Assembly (NCBI GenBank): GCA_949126835.1
Contig: OX421492.1
Location: 43,798,998 to 43,862,997 of the forward strand
Source: Anisus vortex
Lineage: Eukaryota; Mollusca; Gastropoda; Planorbidae
Length of the DNA stretch: 64,000 bases
Direction of reading: 5' to 3'
Below, piece by piece: positions 1 to 12,430 of the stretch. The position numbers and the translations under genes are program-made. Position 1 is the stretch's first letter, and each line of letters starts with the position of its first letter. Under the pieces are notes generated by a model. It was not told the origin of the DNA. It ran no database searches and saw only the letters and a program-made list of their open reading frames with translations.

Positions 1-3000
1 AAAACAAATCACAAATTTAAAAGCATTATGTTTTGTAATGTCTCTTTTGGCTCTATTGTTCCCATAGTAGAAACAAATAATGTAATCTAGGTTTTTGGAT
101 TTTTGGGGAATCACTCTTATTTATGATGGTGAGATAGACAGAGAAAGAGTGCATTCAAATGTGTGGAAGTAACACCATCTGTGCCTTTTTAAAAGCAAAA
201 AGCATTATGAAAACTACATTATACATTATACTACATTATTCTACCATGGATGGGCAAACTTTTGAGGCTGTGAGTCAGATTTCTTAGGGTTGGTGGTTAG
301 ACCTCGTGGTTTTTAATTCTTTTATAAATTATATACTCTAACGGTCTAACGCTGTTTTATATAATTATATAGCCTTATTTAAAGAGTATGACTACATTTA
401 TGTACTAGACTAGTAATGAACTGTGAACTGGCAATACTTTACCTTGCCAGCATGATTCAAATTCAAGGCTGGTTATATAAGATTTAAGTTATAAACTTTT
501 TTTTTTTTTTATTTAGGCTATATACACATTCTCGTTTGGGCTTGGGTCAGTTATAATTTATATAATTTTAACAAGTCTTAAACTATATTTAATATTTATA
601 TTAACTATACAATATTATATATAGGGCCTATAGTATAAGGCATAGGCATCTAGCAGTCTAGCGGCTAGCCTATATAGGCCTAGTCCTAGTCTCTATAGTC
701 TATAGTATAGTATAGAGTGGTATAGACGAAGTATAGTGTATGGACACTATACTATAGTTATAGTATGCCTAGTATAGCATGTCCAAAGCCCCCTGTCAAA
801 AGCGTGGAAATCCACTGTTAGACTGCAGTGGTTGACTTTAGCATGCCGTTGCATTTAATGTAATGCATATTTGTTATGTCTGAGAGAATGAAAGTTTAAA
901 ATATATGTATGGACAAAAAGTTTATGTTGTTTTTGTGTAAAAAAAAATGTGAGTATTTTGCGAACAATAATGGATAAACCCGACTAAAACACCTTCCGAC
1001 TGGCGTGGCGCAAAGTGGCACTGTAATATGTAGGGCTTCAAGTTATACTCGCTCTCTTCAAATGTGAATACCAAAGTCATTTTTCATTGGATGAAGACCA
1101 AATTTTGGGAGCAATCAGAGGACACATTACTGAGCAGTTTAGTATGTGTATATTTCCCATAAGTTCGTCCAAAGCAGAGAAAAATGGTTTTAAGTTTGTG
1201 TCATATTTTCTGTTTCAATTCTAAGTTATTGAGAGCCAACATTTCCTAACTATACATATATAGTTAGAATCTGTATTCTTTCAGCTTTTTAGTGATATAA
1301 TTTTTATGTTAGGATGTTGTGATCTCGCTTTGGTATTAAGCCACGAAGTTGGGTACCCTAATTGAAATTACACCCGGTCCTTGCATAGCCTTGTTATTTA
1401 TATATGCAAATCATAGATTCACGAGGAAATGTCTGTCCAATTATTAAGTGCAGGACATTCTCATGAGAGTGATGCAAAAATTACAAAAATCGTACAGAAA
1501 ATAAGAAAGTTATGGCAATTTTTAATATTGGCCAATGGGCTTGCAATTTATTTGGTATAAAATTATAAAATATGCACATTTTATGCAAATTAGGCAATTT
1601 TTACAAGCAGTGTGGAGTTTTTGAGCGCACCATTGGATTCTGCATGTCTTTTTTTTTCAGGATACCAAATTTTATCCGTTTTTAATGACAAATGATGATG
1701 ATAAGAAAAAAAAAACTTGCTTAATTTATTTTTGTTCAATTGAACTTCAATAAACGGTACCATAAAATTCTTGTTGTTCTGAGCCAGAAATGTTCTAAAC
1801 CATCAAACCTTCAACATTTACAGTCTTTAATTACACATAACTCGCTTATTATTTGTCCGATTTTTAAAAATCAAGGTGTTCTGTGATCAGCTTTCTGAGA
1901 TCTATACAGTATACAGTTAATACAGAAAACACAATAATTCAAGTAGAATTTAATAAACAAAAAGGCATGTGGACATGCTACCTAGTAGCCTATAGTTATA
2001 GCCTATAGCCCTATAGGGTTGCAATCACGTGACAAAAAGCCCGTGATTTGTATTTACTTTCTCAAATGGTGTACAAGTAATAATGGCCGCTGTATTAATA
2101 AAGTTTCATATAGGATCGAGCTTTTTTTAAATGATGTGCTGTGTTTTAAGTCTTATTAAGATTTAAGCTGTATTATGTATGTTAAATAAAATAGGCTATT
2201 TTATTATTATCATAGACATAGATCATAGACGATGTGAGCCTAATAGTAATAGTGACTTGACTAGATAGCATATTCACCAACACTATCACTAGACATCGTA
2301 GCCTAGCCTACGAAACATTAAAAGTGTAGGCCTATAAAGTGAAATTGAAAGTGTGAATAGGTCTAGCCGGCCCTAGCCTAATCACATTAATCAATTAATC
2401 TACAGTACTACTATTTACCTCCTTATTTTTGAGTAGGATAGCCAATATTCAGATGTGAATTTTGCATGATAAAGAAGTACTTCACTTTCACCACGTTACA
2501 TTTGTACCTCAAGTGGGTTCTTATATTTACACAAAAACGTCACTAAAAATAGAGTAAAAACCTAAGCCACGCCCACTGAGAACGCTCTATAGAGTCTATA
2601 GTATAGTTATAGTTTAGTACTTCAGTAACTATACTCTATACCATACCCTTCTCTTCAGTCTTTAGTTTGTGTTTGTACTGTTTCAAGTGTGTCTTTATTT
2701 ACAAATTTATTGTTTGTTAATTTTGTTCAATTTGTTGTCTAGCTAGTCGAGGCCAGACTAGGCTAGGCTAGGGCGGCTAGGTTTAGTATGCTAGGGCCTA
2801 AGCCCTAAGCCTCTGAACTCTAAGCCTTAGCCTAAGCCTAAGACTAAGTTAGCGGCCTAGCTAGTCTAAGCTAGTACTATACTAACTATTTAAACTATTA
2901 ACTTTAACTAGGCTAGCCAATATTACTATATTCAATATTAATCATAACATCATAACTATCGTCGTATTGAATTGACTCAGTGATAGTGACTAGGACTAGG

Positions 3001-3622
3001 GCAGTATACAAAGTTACTCATAGTAAAGATTATTAAAAGATAAACTTTGATAAAGTATCATAAAAAGTATAGTATAGGACTATAGTGTCTATAGGCCTAA
3101 GTTACACTATCACTAAGTATAATAAAATAATGAGTAGTGCCGCCTGGCTGGACATTAAAATTATTAACTTTAACGGTTTAAAGGATTTATATAAAAAGTT
3201 GAAAATGTGTTTAAGTCTTAATCATTGTTTATTTGGAAAGAAAAATCTGCTTAATGTTTCTAGTTTCAAATAATAGGCCTATTACTATTACATTTTTCCC
3301 ATCCTAGACCTATAATTTGTTACCTTAGTTTGGACGCCGCCATTTTTTTTTCTAATAACAACTTTTTTTTCACAAAATCCAGCCACTGACATATATGCAT
3401 ATTTATTTATTATTGACTTCATTTTATGCCTCTGATTGTTCTAATTTTATCATAATATCATTAATATGTATAGGCCTATTATACACGTGCCTCCAGAGAA
3501 AAAGATTTGTAAATTCTAAATTGTACGCATTTTCATAAGAGTTATAAATTATGATGTTCCAGATTTATTTAAAATTCTGGCAACCGTCTATAGATCTATA
3601 TAATAGCCTATATTCAAACTAA
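1..3622. other. AT-rich intergenic DNA, no gene recognised
   Basis: No coding region, RNA gene or transposon terminus could be supported here. The stretch is built of AT-rich sequence with dense CTATAG, TAGGCCTA and CTAGGC-type words, strongest at about 590-790 and 2750-2900, where it becomes cryptically simple sequence. The only short open frame (3085-3273) shows no coding character. Confidence 0.6.
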
Positions 3623-3630
3623 ATTGCCTA

Positions 3631-4470
3631 TAGGGATGTTAAAACCGGTTTCTTTTCAAAACCGGTTTTCGGTTCTATAAAACCGGTTTAAAACCGGATT
3701 TCGATCCCCCCCCCCCCCCCCCGCAATGTCACAAGTCATCACTAATCGGAACAGACATGCAAAAGTGCGTAGTTTTGTAGGTGTATTTCAAATAGTTCAA
3801 ACTTATTAAGTATTTGCAGAGCATACAAGAGGTTGATTTGTGTGAATACATTATGATTTTGTACACTTTACCATAACATTTTTTAGAACTAAAAAAATAT
3901 GAGCTAATTGATTAAAACCGATAATAGCTTTCAATAGTGATCATTTGTGCACCGTGGACTTAGACTTGTAAAATAATGTATTGAAGAGGATCACGTAGCA
4001 CCAATCAAAAGTCAAAAGAATGTGTATTTAATGCTGCCGTTAATAATAAAGCACAGACGCGGTGTCTAGCCGAATTGTTCAAGGTCACAGGACAAAACTA
4101 GTTTGCGTCTCTCCAATTTCCATTGCGTACATCAAAGAGTCGTCGTCGGCATCCGTCCGACTTGAGAGACGATGGTGTAGCTTCATTGCACCGCCAAGAA
4201 TAGCTGTGTAGGCCAACCCGGGAGGGGCAATCGCTGCCGCACTTGAGGCACATCAAAGAGTAGCGCACATCTAAAAGATGAGCCGACATTTGGTTTGATG
4301 TTGTTTTTATCCCAGGCCATAGTTGGTATTTGGAAAAAAAAAAAGAAACAAATATCTAAGACTAAATACTACCTTCCAGTCAACAAACCGGAATCCGGTT
4401 GTAAAAATCAAAACCGGTTTTCAGATTAAGAACCGGAATCCGGTATTCCGGTTTTCGTTTAACATCCCTA
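3631..4470. mobile_element. Complete non-autonomous hAT-type element (840 bp)
   Basis: The ends are inverted repeats beginning TAGGGATGTTAAA and ending AACATCCCTA. They are followed inward by subterminal runs of ACCGG/CCGGTT-type words on both sides. The element is flanked by a perfect 8-bp direct repeat ATTGCCTA (3623-3630 and 4471-4478), the target-site duplication length of hAT transposases. The interior has no transposase and includes a C17 tract near 3706. A terminus of the same family recurs at 51970-52035. The ends and target duplication are seen directly; the hAT assignment is inference from them. Confidence 0.8.
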
Positions 4471-4490
4471 ATTGCCTATATAATATAGGC

Positions 4491-4706
4491 CTACGTGGAG
4501 CTGAAGAACTGTTTCGATATTTCAAAAACAAACCAAAAATCATGAAGAAAATCAAAGATTTGCCATTATCTGCTAAAACAGTACAAGATAGAACTGCTAA
4601 AATATCTTCACATGTAATACATATGCAAGTGGAAGACATTCAACTGGCTTCTGCTTTATCACTTGCTATGGGTGCGTTTTGCGACACAAAAGACACGGCA
4701 CACTAA
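4491..4706 (+). pseudogene. hAT (ZBED5/EPM2AIP1-like) transposase fragment
   Basis: About 70 codons resemble the region of hAT-derived proteins that precedes the first catalytic Asp. Recognisable stretches are KPKIMKKIKDL, LSAKTVQDRT and QVEDIQLASALSLA. The expected continuation into the Asp-containing strand is lost after an AFCDTKDTAH-like segment and a stop at 4706. The open frame extends upstream to 4323 only because it runs through the end of the adjacent MITE, so that N-terminal part is an artefact. It lies just outside the target duplication of the MITE and is a separate relic. Confidence 0.65.
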
Positions 4707-6035
4707 GTTACACTTTTCAATAGGTATACGTAACCCCTTAAACATGTCCATTTGAAAGTCAAATACCGTCTATGGGGGCTAGCGCAGGCCCCATTAGTCA
4801 TTAGGTTTTACCCGCATAGTACCGATTAGGGATTTTCCTATTCCCGTCCTAATGAAATTGCCACAATGACTGCCGTATCGTTTTCTTTTAGGATTTTCTT
4901 ATTACGGCAGACTTCTGAAATGGCCGAATAGAAACCTAATACCCTAAACCTCATTAGAATGGGTGAATTTAAACGTTAAGTGGCTATGTGTTTTTGAGTT
5001 GCGCGTATCGAAATTGAAGTGCTAATAGAGACCAGTTTTATGGCGACTTTGGTTAGAAGATCTAAAAGAATTTTTTCCTTTCTTTTTGTGATGTTACCCA
5101 TATCATTGAATAGCCCCAGGTCATCCCGTGAAAAAGTGGTAAGAGAAAAAAAAAGTTTTATGGCCGACTCAGTGGGAGTCTAAGAGTGCGAGGTTTCTTT
5201 CATGTTTCTTTCTTGTTTCATGATACCCTGTCAATAGTTTATAATAGCTCTAGGCTATATTTGCCGTCTTCATGTTTTTCATTAGATTTAGATCTAGTTA
5301 TTTGTGTTGTTAGTTTTGAAATACATTAGACTAGTATTGCAACCTAAATAATATAGTAATAAACGATATTGTTGTATCATTAAATGTTTGATGAAATAAA
5401 CGTATTTAATTATTTTAATTAGTTAAATTGTGTTTTTAAAGTTGTGATAGAAATGTAAAGATAATTATTATTTTTTTTTTATAATTTAAATATAGACTCT
5501 AGATCTAGACATTTATAAAAAATTTATTTAGGTAAAAAATTAAATTAATTTCTTTATTAAATTATGAATACCGAGTAAAATGAATAGATCTAGGCCTACA
5601 TAGATTTTTTTTACTTTCATTACAAAACACGGTATCTTGATTTAAATTTAAACATCTGACAGTCTTCAATTTTTAATTATTTATTTTACTTTTTTAAAAG
5701 ATTTTATTATATAAGTCATATTATATTGTATAAAATATATTAAAAAAAATGTTCGCGAAGTGTATAGACTAGCCCGGGTATCGAACCCGGAGTCCTTTAA
5801 ATCGTAGCCCTGATCTCGCCAACATGCATTGGTATAACAAGTTATAATTTAAGCTATAGATATAATTTTTGACTTAATAAAACTTGCGTTTATTAGAATG
5901 ATATTAAATATATGTTTTATTGTTTTTTTCTATTTAATTTTAAATAATTTGATTTTTTTTATTAAGAAAGCATTTTATATGATTTTATATCGAATTTGAT
6001 GGACTAACTCTGACTAACGCGATTGTACAAATCTC
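4707..6035. other. Intergenic, no gene recognised
   Basis: Mostly AT-rich sequence. 4740-4990 is less AT-rich and contains repeated words such as CCCATTAG, CCGATTAGGG and CCTAATACCC, weakly like the 14.9-15.25 kb island. A tRNA-like B-box remnant is listed separately at 5757-5835. Nothing else could be supported. Confidence 0.5.
5757..5835 (-). repeat. tRNA-like (SINE-type) remnant
   Basis: Read on the minus strand, the sequence contains GGGTTCGATACCCG, a perfect T-arm/B-box type hairpin. It is preceded by a GGCGAGATCAGGGC segment at about the distance expected of a D-arm/A-box region. A cloverleaf is not convincingly complete and no CCA or terminator pattern fits a functional tRNA gene, so a tRNA-derived SINE head is more likely. 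Confidence 0.35.
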
Positions 6036-6103
6036 GCTTGACCAATCATTATTCCGGAAGTCGGAATTTTTAAATACCGGTCCAACCGACACAATTTAAT
6101 CGC
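6036..6103 (+). promoter_or_regulatory. Candidate TATA-less promoter with CCAAT and ETS motifs
   Basis: A CCAAT box (6042-6046) and a consensus ETS-family site CCGGAAGT (6054-6061) lie 45-60 bases upstream of the ATG at 6104. Such pairs are typical of TATA-less metazoan promoters. The motifs are seen directly; promoter function is inferred from their position ahead of the small spliced gene model. Confidence 0.4.
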
Positions 6104-8561
6104 ATGGACTTCATGGAGTATCATTATGATGGAGATTTAATTCTAGGCTATAAAGTACGATATATAGTATATAGAAGGTGAGTAAATGAAGCCTAATATT
6201 AAATATATTATAGGAATTATAGGCCTCTACTACTTCTACGTGTATAATTATTAAAACCGCTAATATTTTAATATATATTTAACCAGTCACACGTGTTAAA
6301 TAATAAAGTTAAAGTTAATGAATAATTAATCATTTAAATCATTATATGTCATGTAGGTGTAGGCCTACTTGTTAAATTAAAGATTTAAAAACAACTTTGA
6401 TTTTTGACTTAAAAATGTTACGTTATTAAAATAAAGGCTAAAAAAATCTTTTTTTTTGTTTTGTATATAATTGCTTCAAGCTTAGTCTAGGACTTAGAAC
6501 TTAGAAGACGACTTAGTTGTTCTATTAAACTCGAATCATTTCAGGAAAATCATTAATTAATAATAATATCATTAATCATTAAATAATTATTATTATAATA
6601 GCCTCAGTAGCCTACTGACTAGACCTAGATAGATCTAGAGTAGGCTAGGTAATAATAGTAGGTAACCGTAAAGTCAGTAAAGACAAGCCATTTTATAATA
6701 ATATATTCTAATTAAATTTATAAAAAAGCATCTTTTTAAACAAATTTTTCAGTCTTACGCTCGGTTGGAATATGCTATATGGTATGGACCAGTATAATGT
6801 GAAGTTTCAAGACAACAGACGACCACAAGAAGTCCAGTAAGTCACATTAGCCAACTACTAGACCTACAGTAGGCTACTACTAGTCTAGGCGTTTATTTTT
6901 TAATTTATAGTGAAGCCGGCTGGTCCAGCGGTTAGTTCACTGGACTGTCGACCAAAAACCAACTGACAGGTCGCGGGTTCTATCCCTGTCGCCCTGCAGG
7001 AGTTTTGGGCCTAGTGTACGTAATAATCTTCTACCTAGAAGGAACGTCTGTAAACTGATAAGATAAGGATTATAGGAATTATAGGCCTACATTGGCCTAA
7101 ATATATAATTTACTATTAATATAGGCTAAATGATATTCATTTATTAATCAATACTATGAATAGCCTATGCAATAATTGAAATTGTCAATTTGATAATTAT
7201 ATTTTATATATATATTATATGCAAACCGTTGCCCTATAGTCTATAGGACATATAACTTATAGTATTATAGCCTTATAGGCTATTATTAATTATAAATATT
7301 ACATATCCATAATATTGAACTATGCTATTTGAAATTTGTTGTTAGTTATAATAAATATAGGCCTATACGGTATACGGTTAGACCCTATACTGGCTATTGT
7401 TTTATCAAATCTGTAGTTATCGAGTATAAACCTTTTTCTACAAAGTAGGCACTTTGATAAAAAATTCAAATTAAAGCTATGTTGTAATAATTATATCCAT
7501 TCTATAGAGCTTTTAACCAGCAATCCAATGATACTAAATTTGTGAAGATATCTTTACTAGAACAAAAGTTATGAGCAAAAACAACCCCTTATATAACCAT
7601 TGTAATTAATTTTAAAAATTGTGACCGAAAATATCCAATATTCTCACTATAATGCTCATAACTTCAAAACGGCTAAAGATATTTTGATGAAATTTTCAGA
7701 GCTTATATATAAATAATTATGCTTAAAGTATATAATGTTTATTTTGATTTATTGCATGAAAATTATTTTTTTTAAATTATTATTAAGCAGCAGGGGTCGC
7801 ACAAAAATGAAAAACGACTAGTGTCTAGACAGATCAAAATTGTTTTATTTTGATTGCTAAAGCATTTAACTGTTATAAAACATATGCATATAAACTTGGA
7901 AAATGTCAATATACTATCAATATAAATATATCACAGTTAAGAATTAATAAGAGACATGAAAAAATTAAATTATATTAAAATTAAGCTATAAATAATAAAA
8001 TGAGAAAGTATTAATTAGACTCCATTATTTGCATAGCCTACTACAATCATTTAACAATAATATATTCACCAAATGAATACATTATAAACAAGGCAATATT
8101 AACTCATTTTAAACAAAATTTCTTGTTTATTTATATTGTGAGGAACTTTCATCAGTTAGATAACCACGTCTCTGAAAATGAAAAAGATAGAAATTTGTGA
8201 AAATTTAATGACAACTAATTTTATTAAGAAATCTGAAAAGGAACGAATCCTGACAAACAATACAAGTATTTAAGAAATATATCTTCTGTCAGCTAGCTGC
8301 AGAGCTGTTAAATCTTTTGCTGTGCCATCCTGATTTTAGAATGCCTCACACAGGTGCCGGGCAAACAATTGAAAACTCTCGAACAGCATTGTTTGAACAC
8401 GAGTCACCGGAGACACCCAGAAAAAAAAATATAGTAAAAAGATATGTGTTTATAATTTATTCAACACCAGCACTAACAAACATTTCATCAAATGGAGCGA
8501 TGATCTCATCAGCTCATGCTATGTCTTGTTCCAGGCAAATTTGACTTTCCTCTCCATGTAA
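6104..8561 (+). CDS. Putative four-exon small protein, unknown function
   Basis: Model by exons: 6104-6177, 6753-6836, 8340-8433 and 8535-8561. Donors are GTGAGT, GTAAGT and a weak GTAAAA; all acceptors are AG preceded by T-rich sequence. The first two junctions are phase 2 and the third phase 0, and all three keep one frame open. The result is about 92 residues, starting MDFMEYHYDGDLILGYK and ending ANLTFLSM. An AATAAA lies at 8578-8583, 17 bases after the stop. The first two exons are the best supported; the last junction could be replaced by read-through to a stop at 8544. The middle is enriched in polar residues with an ESPETPRKK segment; no domain, signal peptide or membrane segment is recognised. 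A SINE sits in intron 2. I do not recognise the protein. Confidence 0.4.
6913..7068 (+). mobile_element. tRNA-derived SINE with LINE-shared 3' tail
   Basis: An A box (TGGTCCAGCGG, about 6921-6931) and a B box (GGTTCTATCC, near 6977) define a pol III promoter of tRNA origin. The final ~50 bases, from ACGTAATAATCTTCT through AGAAGGAACGTCTGT to a GATAAGATAAG tail, match with few differences the reverse complement of the 3' end of the LINE at 44260-47753. SINEs borrowing a partner LINE's 3' tail is an established pattern. The SINE is inserted in the second intron of the small gene model. Confidence 0.8.
7070..8300. other. AT-rich intronic/intergenic DNA
   Basis: No gene or clear element. It lies within intron 2 of the small gene model. 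A GCAGGGGTCGCA word near 7789 slightly resembles a hAT terminus, but no partner was found. Confidence 0.4.
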
Positions 8562-8624
8562 CCAACTGTTAGTGACAAATAAATTGACTTGTATTTTATT
8601 ATGTGATATTTTTTCTATTTTAAA

Positions 8625-9552
8625 ATAAACTTACCATTCCAGGTGCTTTAGTATGTACTTCCTTGTTTTATTGAATAATGTAATTCAAGGCCATCACAAT
8701 GACAGCGTCTTTGAATTCTTTCAAAACATAATCTGTCGATAAATCATATTTTTACTATTAAAAATAATTTACAAGATTTTTATACTATTTGTATTTCTAA
8801 ATGTATTTAATTAAGTGATAGTATTGCATAATAAGTAAACAACTTACCAACCCAGGTGCTTCACTGTGTCCGTTATTGTTTTATTGAATGTCGGCCGAGG
8901 CCCTGTCACTGTCATCTTTGAATTCTCTCCAGACGCTGTCGATAAATCATATTTTTACTATTAAAAATAATTTACAAGATATTTATACTGTTTGTATTTC
9001 TAAATGTATTTAATTAAGTGATAGTATTGCATAATAAGTAAACAACTTACCAACCCAGGTGCTTCACTGTGTCCGTTATTGTTTTATTGAATGTCGGCCG
9101 AGGCACTGTCACTGTCATCTTTGAATTCTCTCCAGACGCTGTCGATAAATCATATTTTTACTATTAAAAATAATTTACAAGATTTTTATACTGTTTGTAT
9201 TTCTAAATGTATTTAATTAAGTAATAGTATTGCATAAAAAGTAAACAACTTACCAACCCAGGTGCTTCACTGTGTCCGTTCTTGTTTTATTGAATGTCAG
9301 CCAGGGCCCTGTCACTGTCACCTTTGAATTCTCTCCAGACGCTGTAGATAAATCATATTTTTACTATTAAAAATAATTTACAAGATTTTTATACTGTTTG
9401 TATTTCTAAATGTATTTAATTAAGTAATAGTATTGCATAAAAAGTAAACAACTTACCAACCCAGGTGCTTCACTGTGTCCGTTCTTGTTTTATTGAATGT
9501 CAGCCAGGGCCCTGTCACTGTCACCTTTGAATTCTCTCCAGACGCTGTCGAT
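8625..9552 (-). repeat. 203-bp tandem array carrying an exon-like unit
   Basis: Four near-identical units spaced exactly 203 bp (landmark AACTTACCAACCCAGG at about 8841, 9044, 9247 and 9450) follow a more diverged unit at about 8631. On the minus strand each unit holds an ~88-bp segment bounded by a CGACAG-type acceptor and a GTAAGT donor, followed by AT-rich intron-like sequence. One minus-strand frame stays open through all four good copies, including copies with several substitutions, but not through the diverged copy. Tandem copies cannot be spliced to each other in frame, so if coding they would be alternatives rather than consecutive exons. Confidence 0.7.
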
Positions 9553-10679
9553 TTTAATTTATATTTTGTTGTATATATTTGTATTTATAAACGATTTCCA
9601 TGAGAACCAATAATTATAATTATATATACATGTATACAAATAAAAGCAAATCCCACCTTATTATTATAGTAGTATGTTGTATATATAGTAAAATAAATTT
9701 TAATTATAAACCTAAAGTAAAGGACAATAGACCCGTATTTGTAAGCCAGTGTAAATTAAATAAATAAAAAATGATAACCCCAATAATTTTTAGAAGGAAA
9801 TTAGAAAAAAAAGAAGTAAAAGGCTGATAAAATTTAATTCTAATAAGATTTAATTATCAATTGTGGAAAGAAGAGGCATCCCGAATGTGAAACTAAAAGA
9901 AAATTATTACGATAGGGTAGGCCTATGGCTGTTGACCATTAAATAGACATTATAAAATGCCAATACAAATTTTAAAATATTATCAAAATATATTTTAGGT
10001 ATTCCTTTTGTGAATATTATAAATTTCATTATCAGATGGTTTAAAATAAAGACAGATAACAAAAGATTTTGTAGCAGGGGTTAAGAAAATCAATAAAAAT
10101 GCGATCGCAAATGGCTACATTCAAGCCACTTCCGGCATTACCGACTCGCTGCCGATTTTTTTTTGGATAAGACATGGTCACTAGAGTTATCGATAAAATC
10201 ATATTGCGATCACGCATTGTGATGCAAATTCACAGAATTATGTATTTGATAATAAATTACGCGACCGTGTTAAAATTAAAGGCGACCGAAAATTGCTGTA
10301 AAAAATAAAGAATGGTAACTTACCGGTAGTTTCCAAAACAGAAGGGCTCTCTTGTGAATAGAACGAATGTGTTGAAACACAAAGCCAAATGAAGCTTATC
10401 TATCCCTTAATCGTGTAGAAACAATGAAAACCGTATGTTTGGGGCGCATTTTAGCGAAAATCCACTAATTGAACACATACCCGTTCCACTCGACTTAAAT
10501 ATCGGTTCAAAAATCGATCGTTTCCGGTGACCAGGAAAAATAGGTCAAAAGTCGGAGTTCGAAAGTACCTATACAAAGCATGTCCATTTCTTTTTATAAT
10601 AACAATAGAGATGATATAAATATAGGCTTATTTTTGTATTTCTATTTTAAATATTTATAAGGAATTCTTTTTTTTTCAG
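9553..10679. other. Intergenic; no gene recognised
   Basis: AT-rich up to about 10080, then less AT-rich with CACTTCCGG, GCGATCGC and TCGATCG-type words (10105-10530) that could be a promoter region for the exon-like module at 10680. Nothing further is supported. Confidence 0.35.
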
Positions 10680-12430
10680 TCTGATGTTATAGAGGGAAGA
10701 CGAGAGTCAAGATTGTAGTGCTATATTTAATGTATTAGTATTATAATCTTCTATTACACACTGTTGGCCTATTATAACTACTAGACAACAGTCAGCTGAT
10801 AGAGATGGCAGATGATGATTTAATTAGTGGGTGAGTAAGTATAACATAAAGTTGATACAGGCCTAGGGCATTATAGGCCTATTTGTTAGTTTTAAAGTCT
10901 GAACAATAACCTTTTTTACTTGTATATTTATATAGGCATAGGCCTATATTATTATATAATCATTATTATTAATATATATATATATGTAGCCTATAGTGGC
11001 CTACTTAAATTACATTAAATAAAACTTCCTGGACTTTTAAGCATAGACTTAGGGGTCAGGGTAATCAGAATAAGCTTATTTCTAAGCTTAATTTCATGAC
11101 ATTCAATACCGGTAGTTTAAATAGCATTTATAGGAATATAGATATAGGTTTTACTATATATAGGTTATATTATTTAATTTGTTAATGCAAGGTTAAGGAA
11201 TTCAATTTTATTTTTACTTTTTATTTCTTCTAGAGTCGGATGTTGGAAACTGGTGTACTATTAGTCTATGCTGATATTAAAGGATATAAAATGACATAGC
11301 CTAATTAATGGGTGAGTAAATACTATGTAAACTAAATAGGTCTATTTGTTAAGTCTAAAGTCTAAATCATAGTTTTGTATCATAACTTAACTATTGTAAA
11401 GAATTTAATAACACATAAGGCCAAGTAAGGGTAAAAAGATAATTTTTTGTCAATAACTATGTTGCAAAACACACTAAAATTCATATATAATGTGATGCTA
11501 TCGCTCAAACCAGTTCAGATGTTGGTAAAACCAATTTTTCAAAAAAAGCAAACTAATGTGAATGGTCCTAGGTCATTTTTTAGTTTCTTATTGCTTTGTA
11601 ATGTTATAGCTGTCAAATTTTAAAGCTAATATTATTTTTAGAAATTAATTACTTAAAATGTGTTTTTATGCAGCTTTAGAATAAAATCAAACAAAAGATA
11701 TAGTTTTAAAGTATTAAAGTCAACTTGTCTAAATATTATTTCAATTTTAAACTTCCACCAGCTTGTTTATTGGCTCATTAAAATGCTTTTTCTAAATTTA
11801 ACGGCAATCGTTTAATATTTATTCATCTTGGAAATATTTAACTACCTGTTACAATGCAAAAAAATTCCAAATCGGTACTGTTTTATTATCATTTGTCTCC
11901 AAAAGAACTTACTGTTATCTTAATTTTGAATTACTTTTGAAGTAATCAATCGATTTAGAAATGTTTTCACCACTGTATCGATAAATGAATTGGCTTTTTT
12001 TTAAATTAAAAATCTGATCCTTAATATCTTATTTTGCCTACTGGTACTTGGGTACCAATTCTGTGGGGTTGCAGGACAGACTGTGAGCATTGGTCTTTAA
12101 AAACTGCCTATTTTCGATATCAAAATCTTTTATTCATATAAACTGGAGAAAAATGTAATTATCATGTCACAGTCTATGAAAGCCAAAATTGTTCTGTTTA
12201 TTCTGCAATGGTGAAAACCAGTATTTAAAAGAAATTGCTTGCCAGCAGTTGTTAATTGGATTTCTGTTTATCCTTGCTAACCTTGTACTTGTAGTGTTTT
12301 TTTTTTAAACTTGAAAAACGTTATAATTCAAATTTCATTTTAATTTTCAGATTTTGAAGATGATGTAGCGTGTACTGCAGTGATGGATGGAGATTGATTG
12401 TGGGCTATGATTAGTATGAAGTTGGTTAAG
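10680..12430 (+). other. Putative spliced transcript, exon-like modules
   Basis: Three segments look like exons. 10680-10830 has a T-tract plus CAG acceptor and a GTGAGTAAG donor, and contains ATG GCA GAT GAT GAT, giving MADDDLIS. 11234-11311 has a TTCTTCTAG acceptor and a GTGAGTAAA donor. From 12351 there is a TTTTCAG acceptor. Joining them does not give a long frame: a stop follows within 11 codons of either join. The donors of the first two segments and their downstream flanks resemble each other, and GATGGAGATT words recur at 6129 and 12388. This suggests duplicated modules of the same kind as the 6.1 kb gene start. A non-coding transcript or a decayed paralogue is most likely. Confidence 0.25.

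Noticed and set aside
2750..2900. Interstitial telomeric repeat (CCTAAG-rich)
   Set aside because: The words are irregular CTAAGC/CTAGGC mixtures, not CCCTAA tandem units.
4323..4490. N-terminal half of a 127-codon + strand frame
   Set aside because: It crosses the end of the hAT MITE and its target duplication; only the part from 4491 has protein similarity.
5757..5835. Functional tRNA gene
   Set aside because: The T-arm is good but a full cloverleaf with acceptor stem and anticodon arm could not be drawn.
7789..7803. hAT terminus (GCAGGGGTCGCAC)
   Set aside because: Only partial match to CAGGGGTCGGCAACC and no partner or duplication.
8839..9552. CRISPR-like regular repeats
   Set aside because: Whole 203-bp units are repeated with no unique spacers; this is a tandem duplication in a eukaryotic genome.
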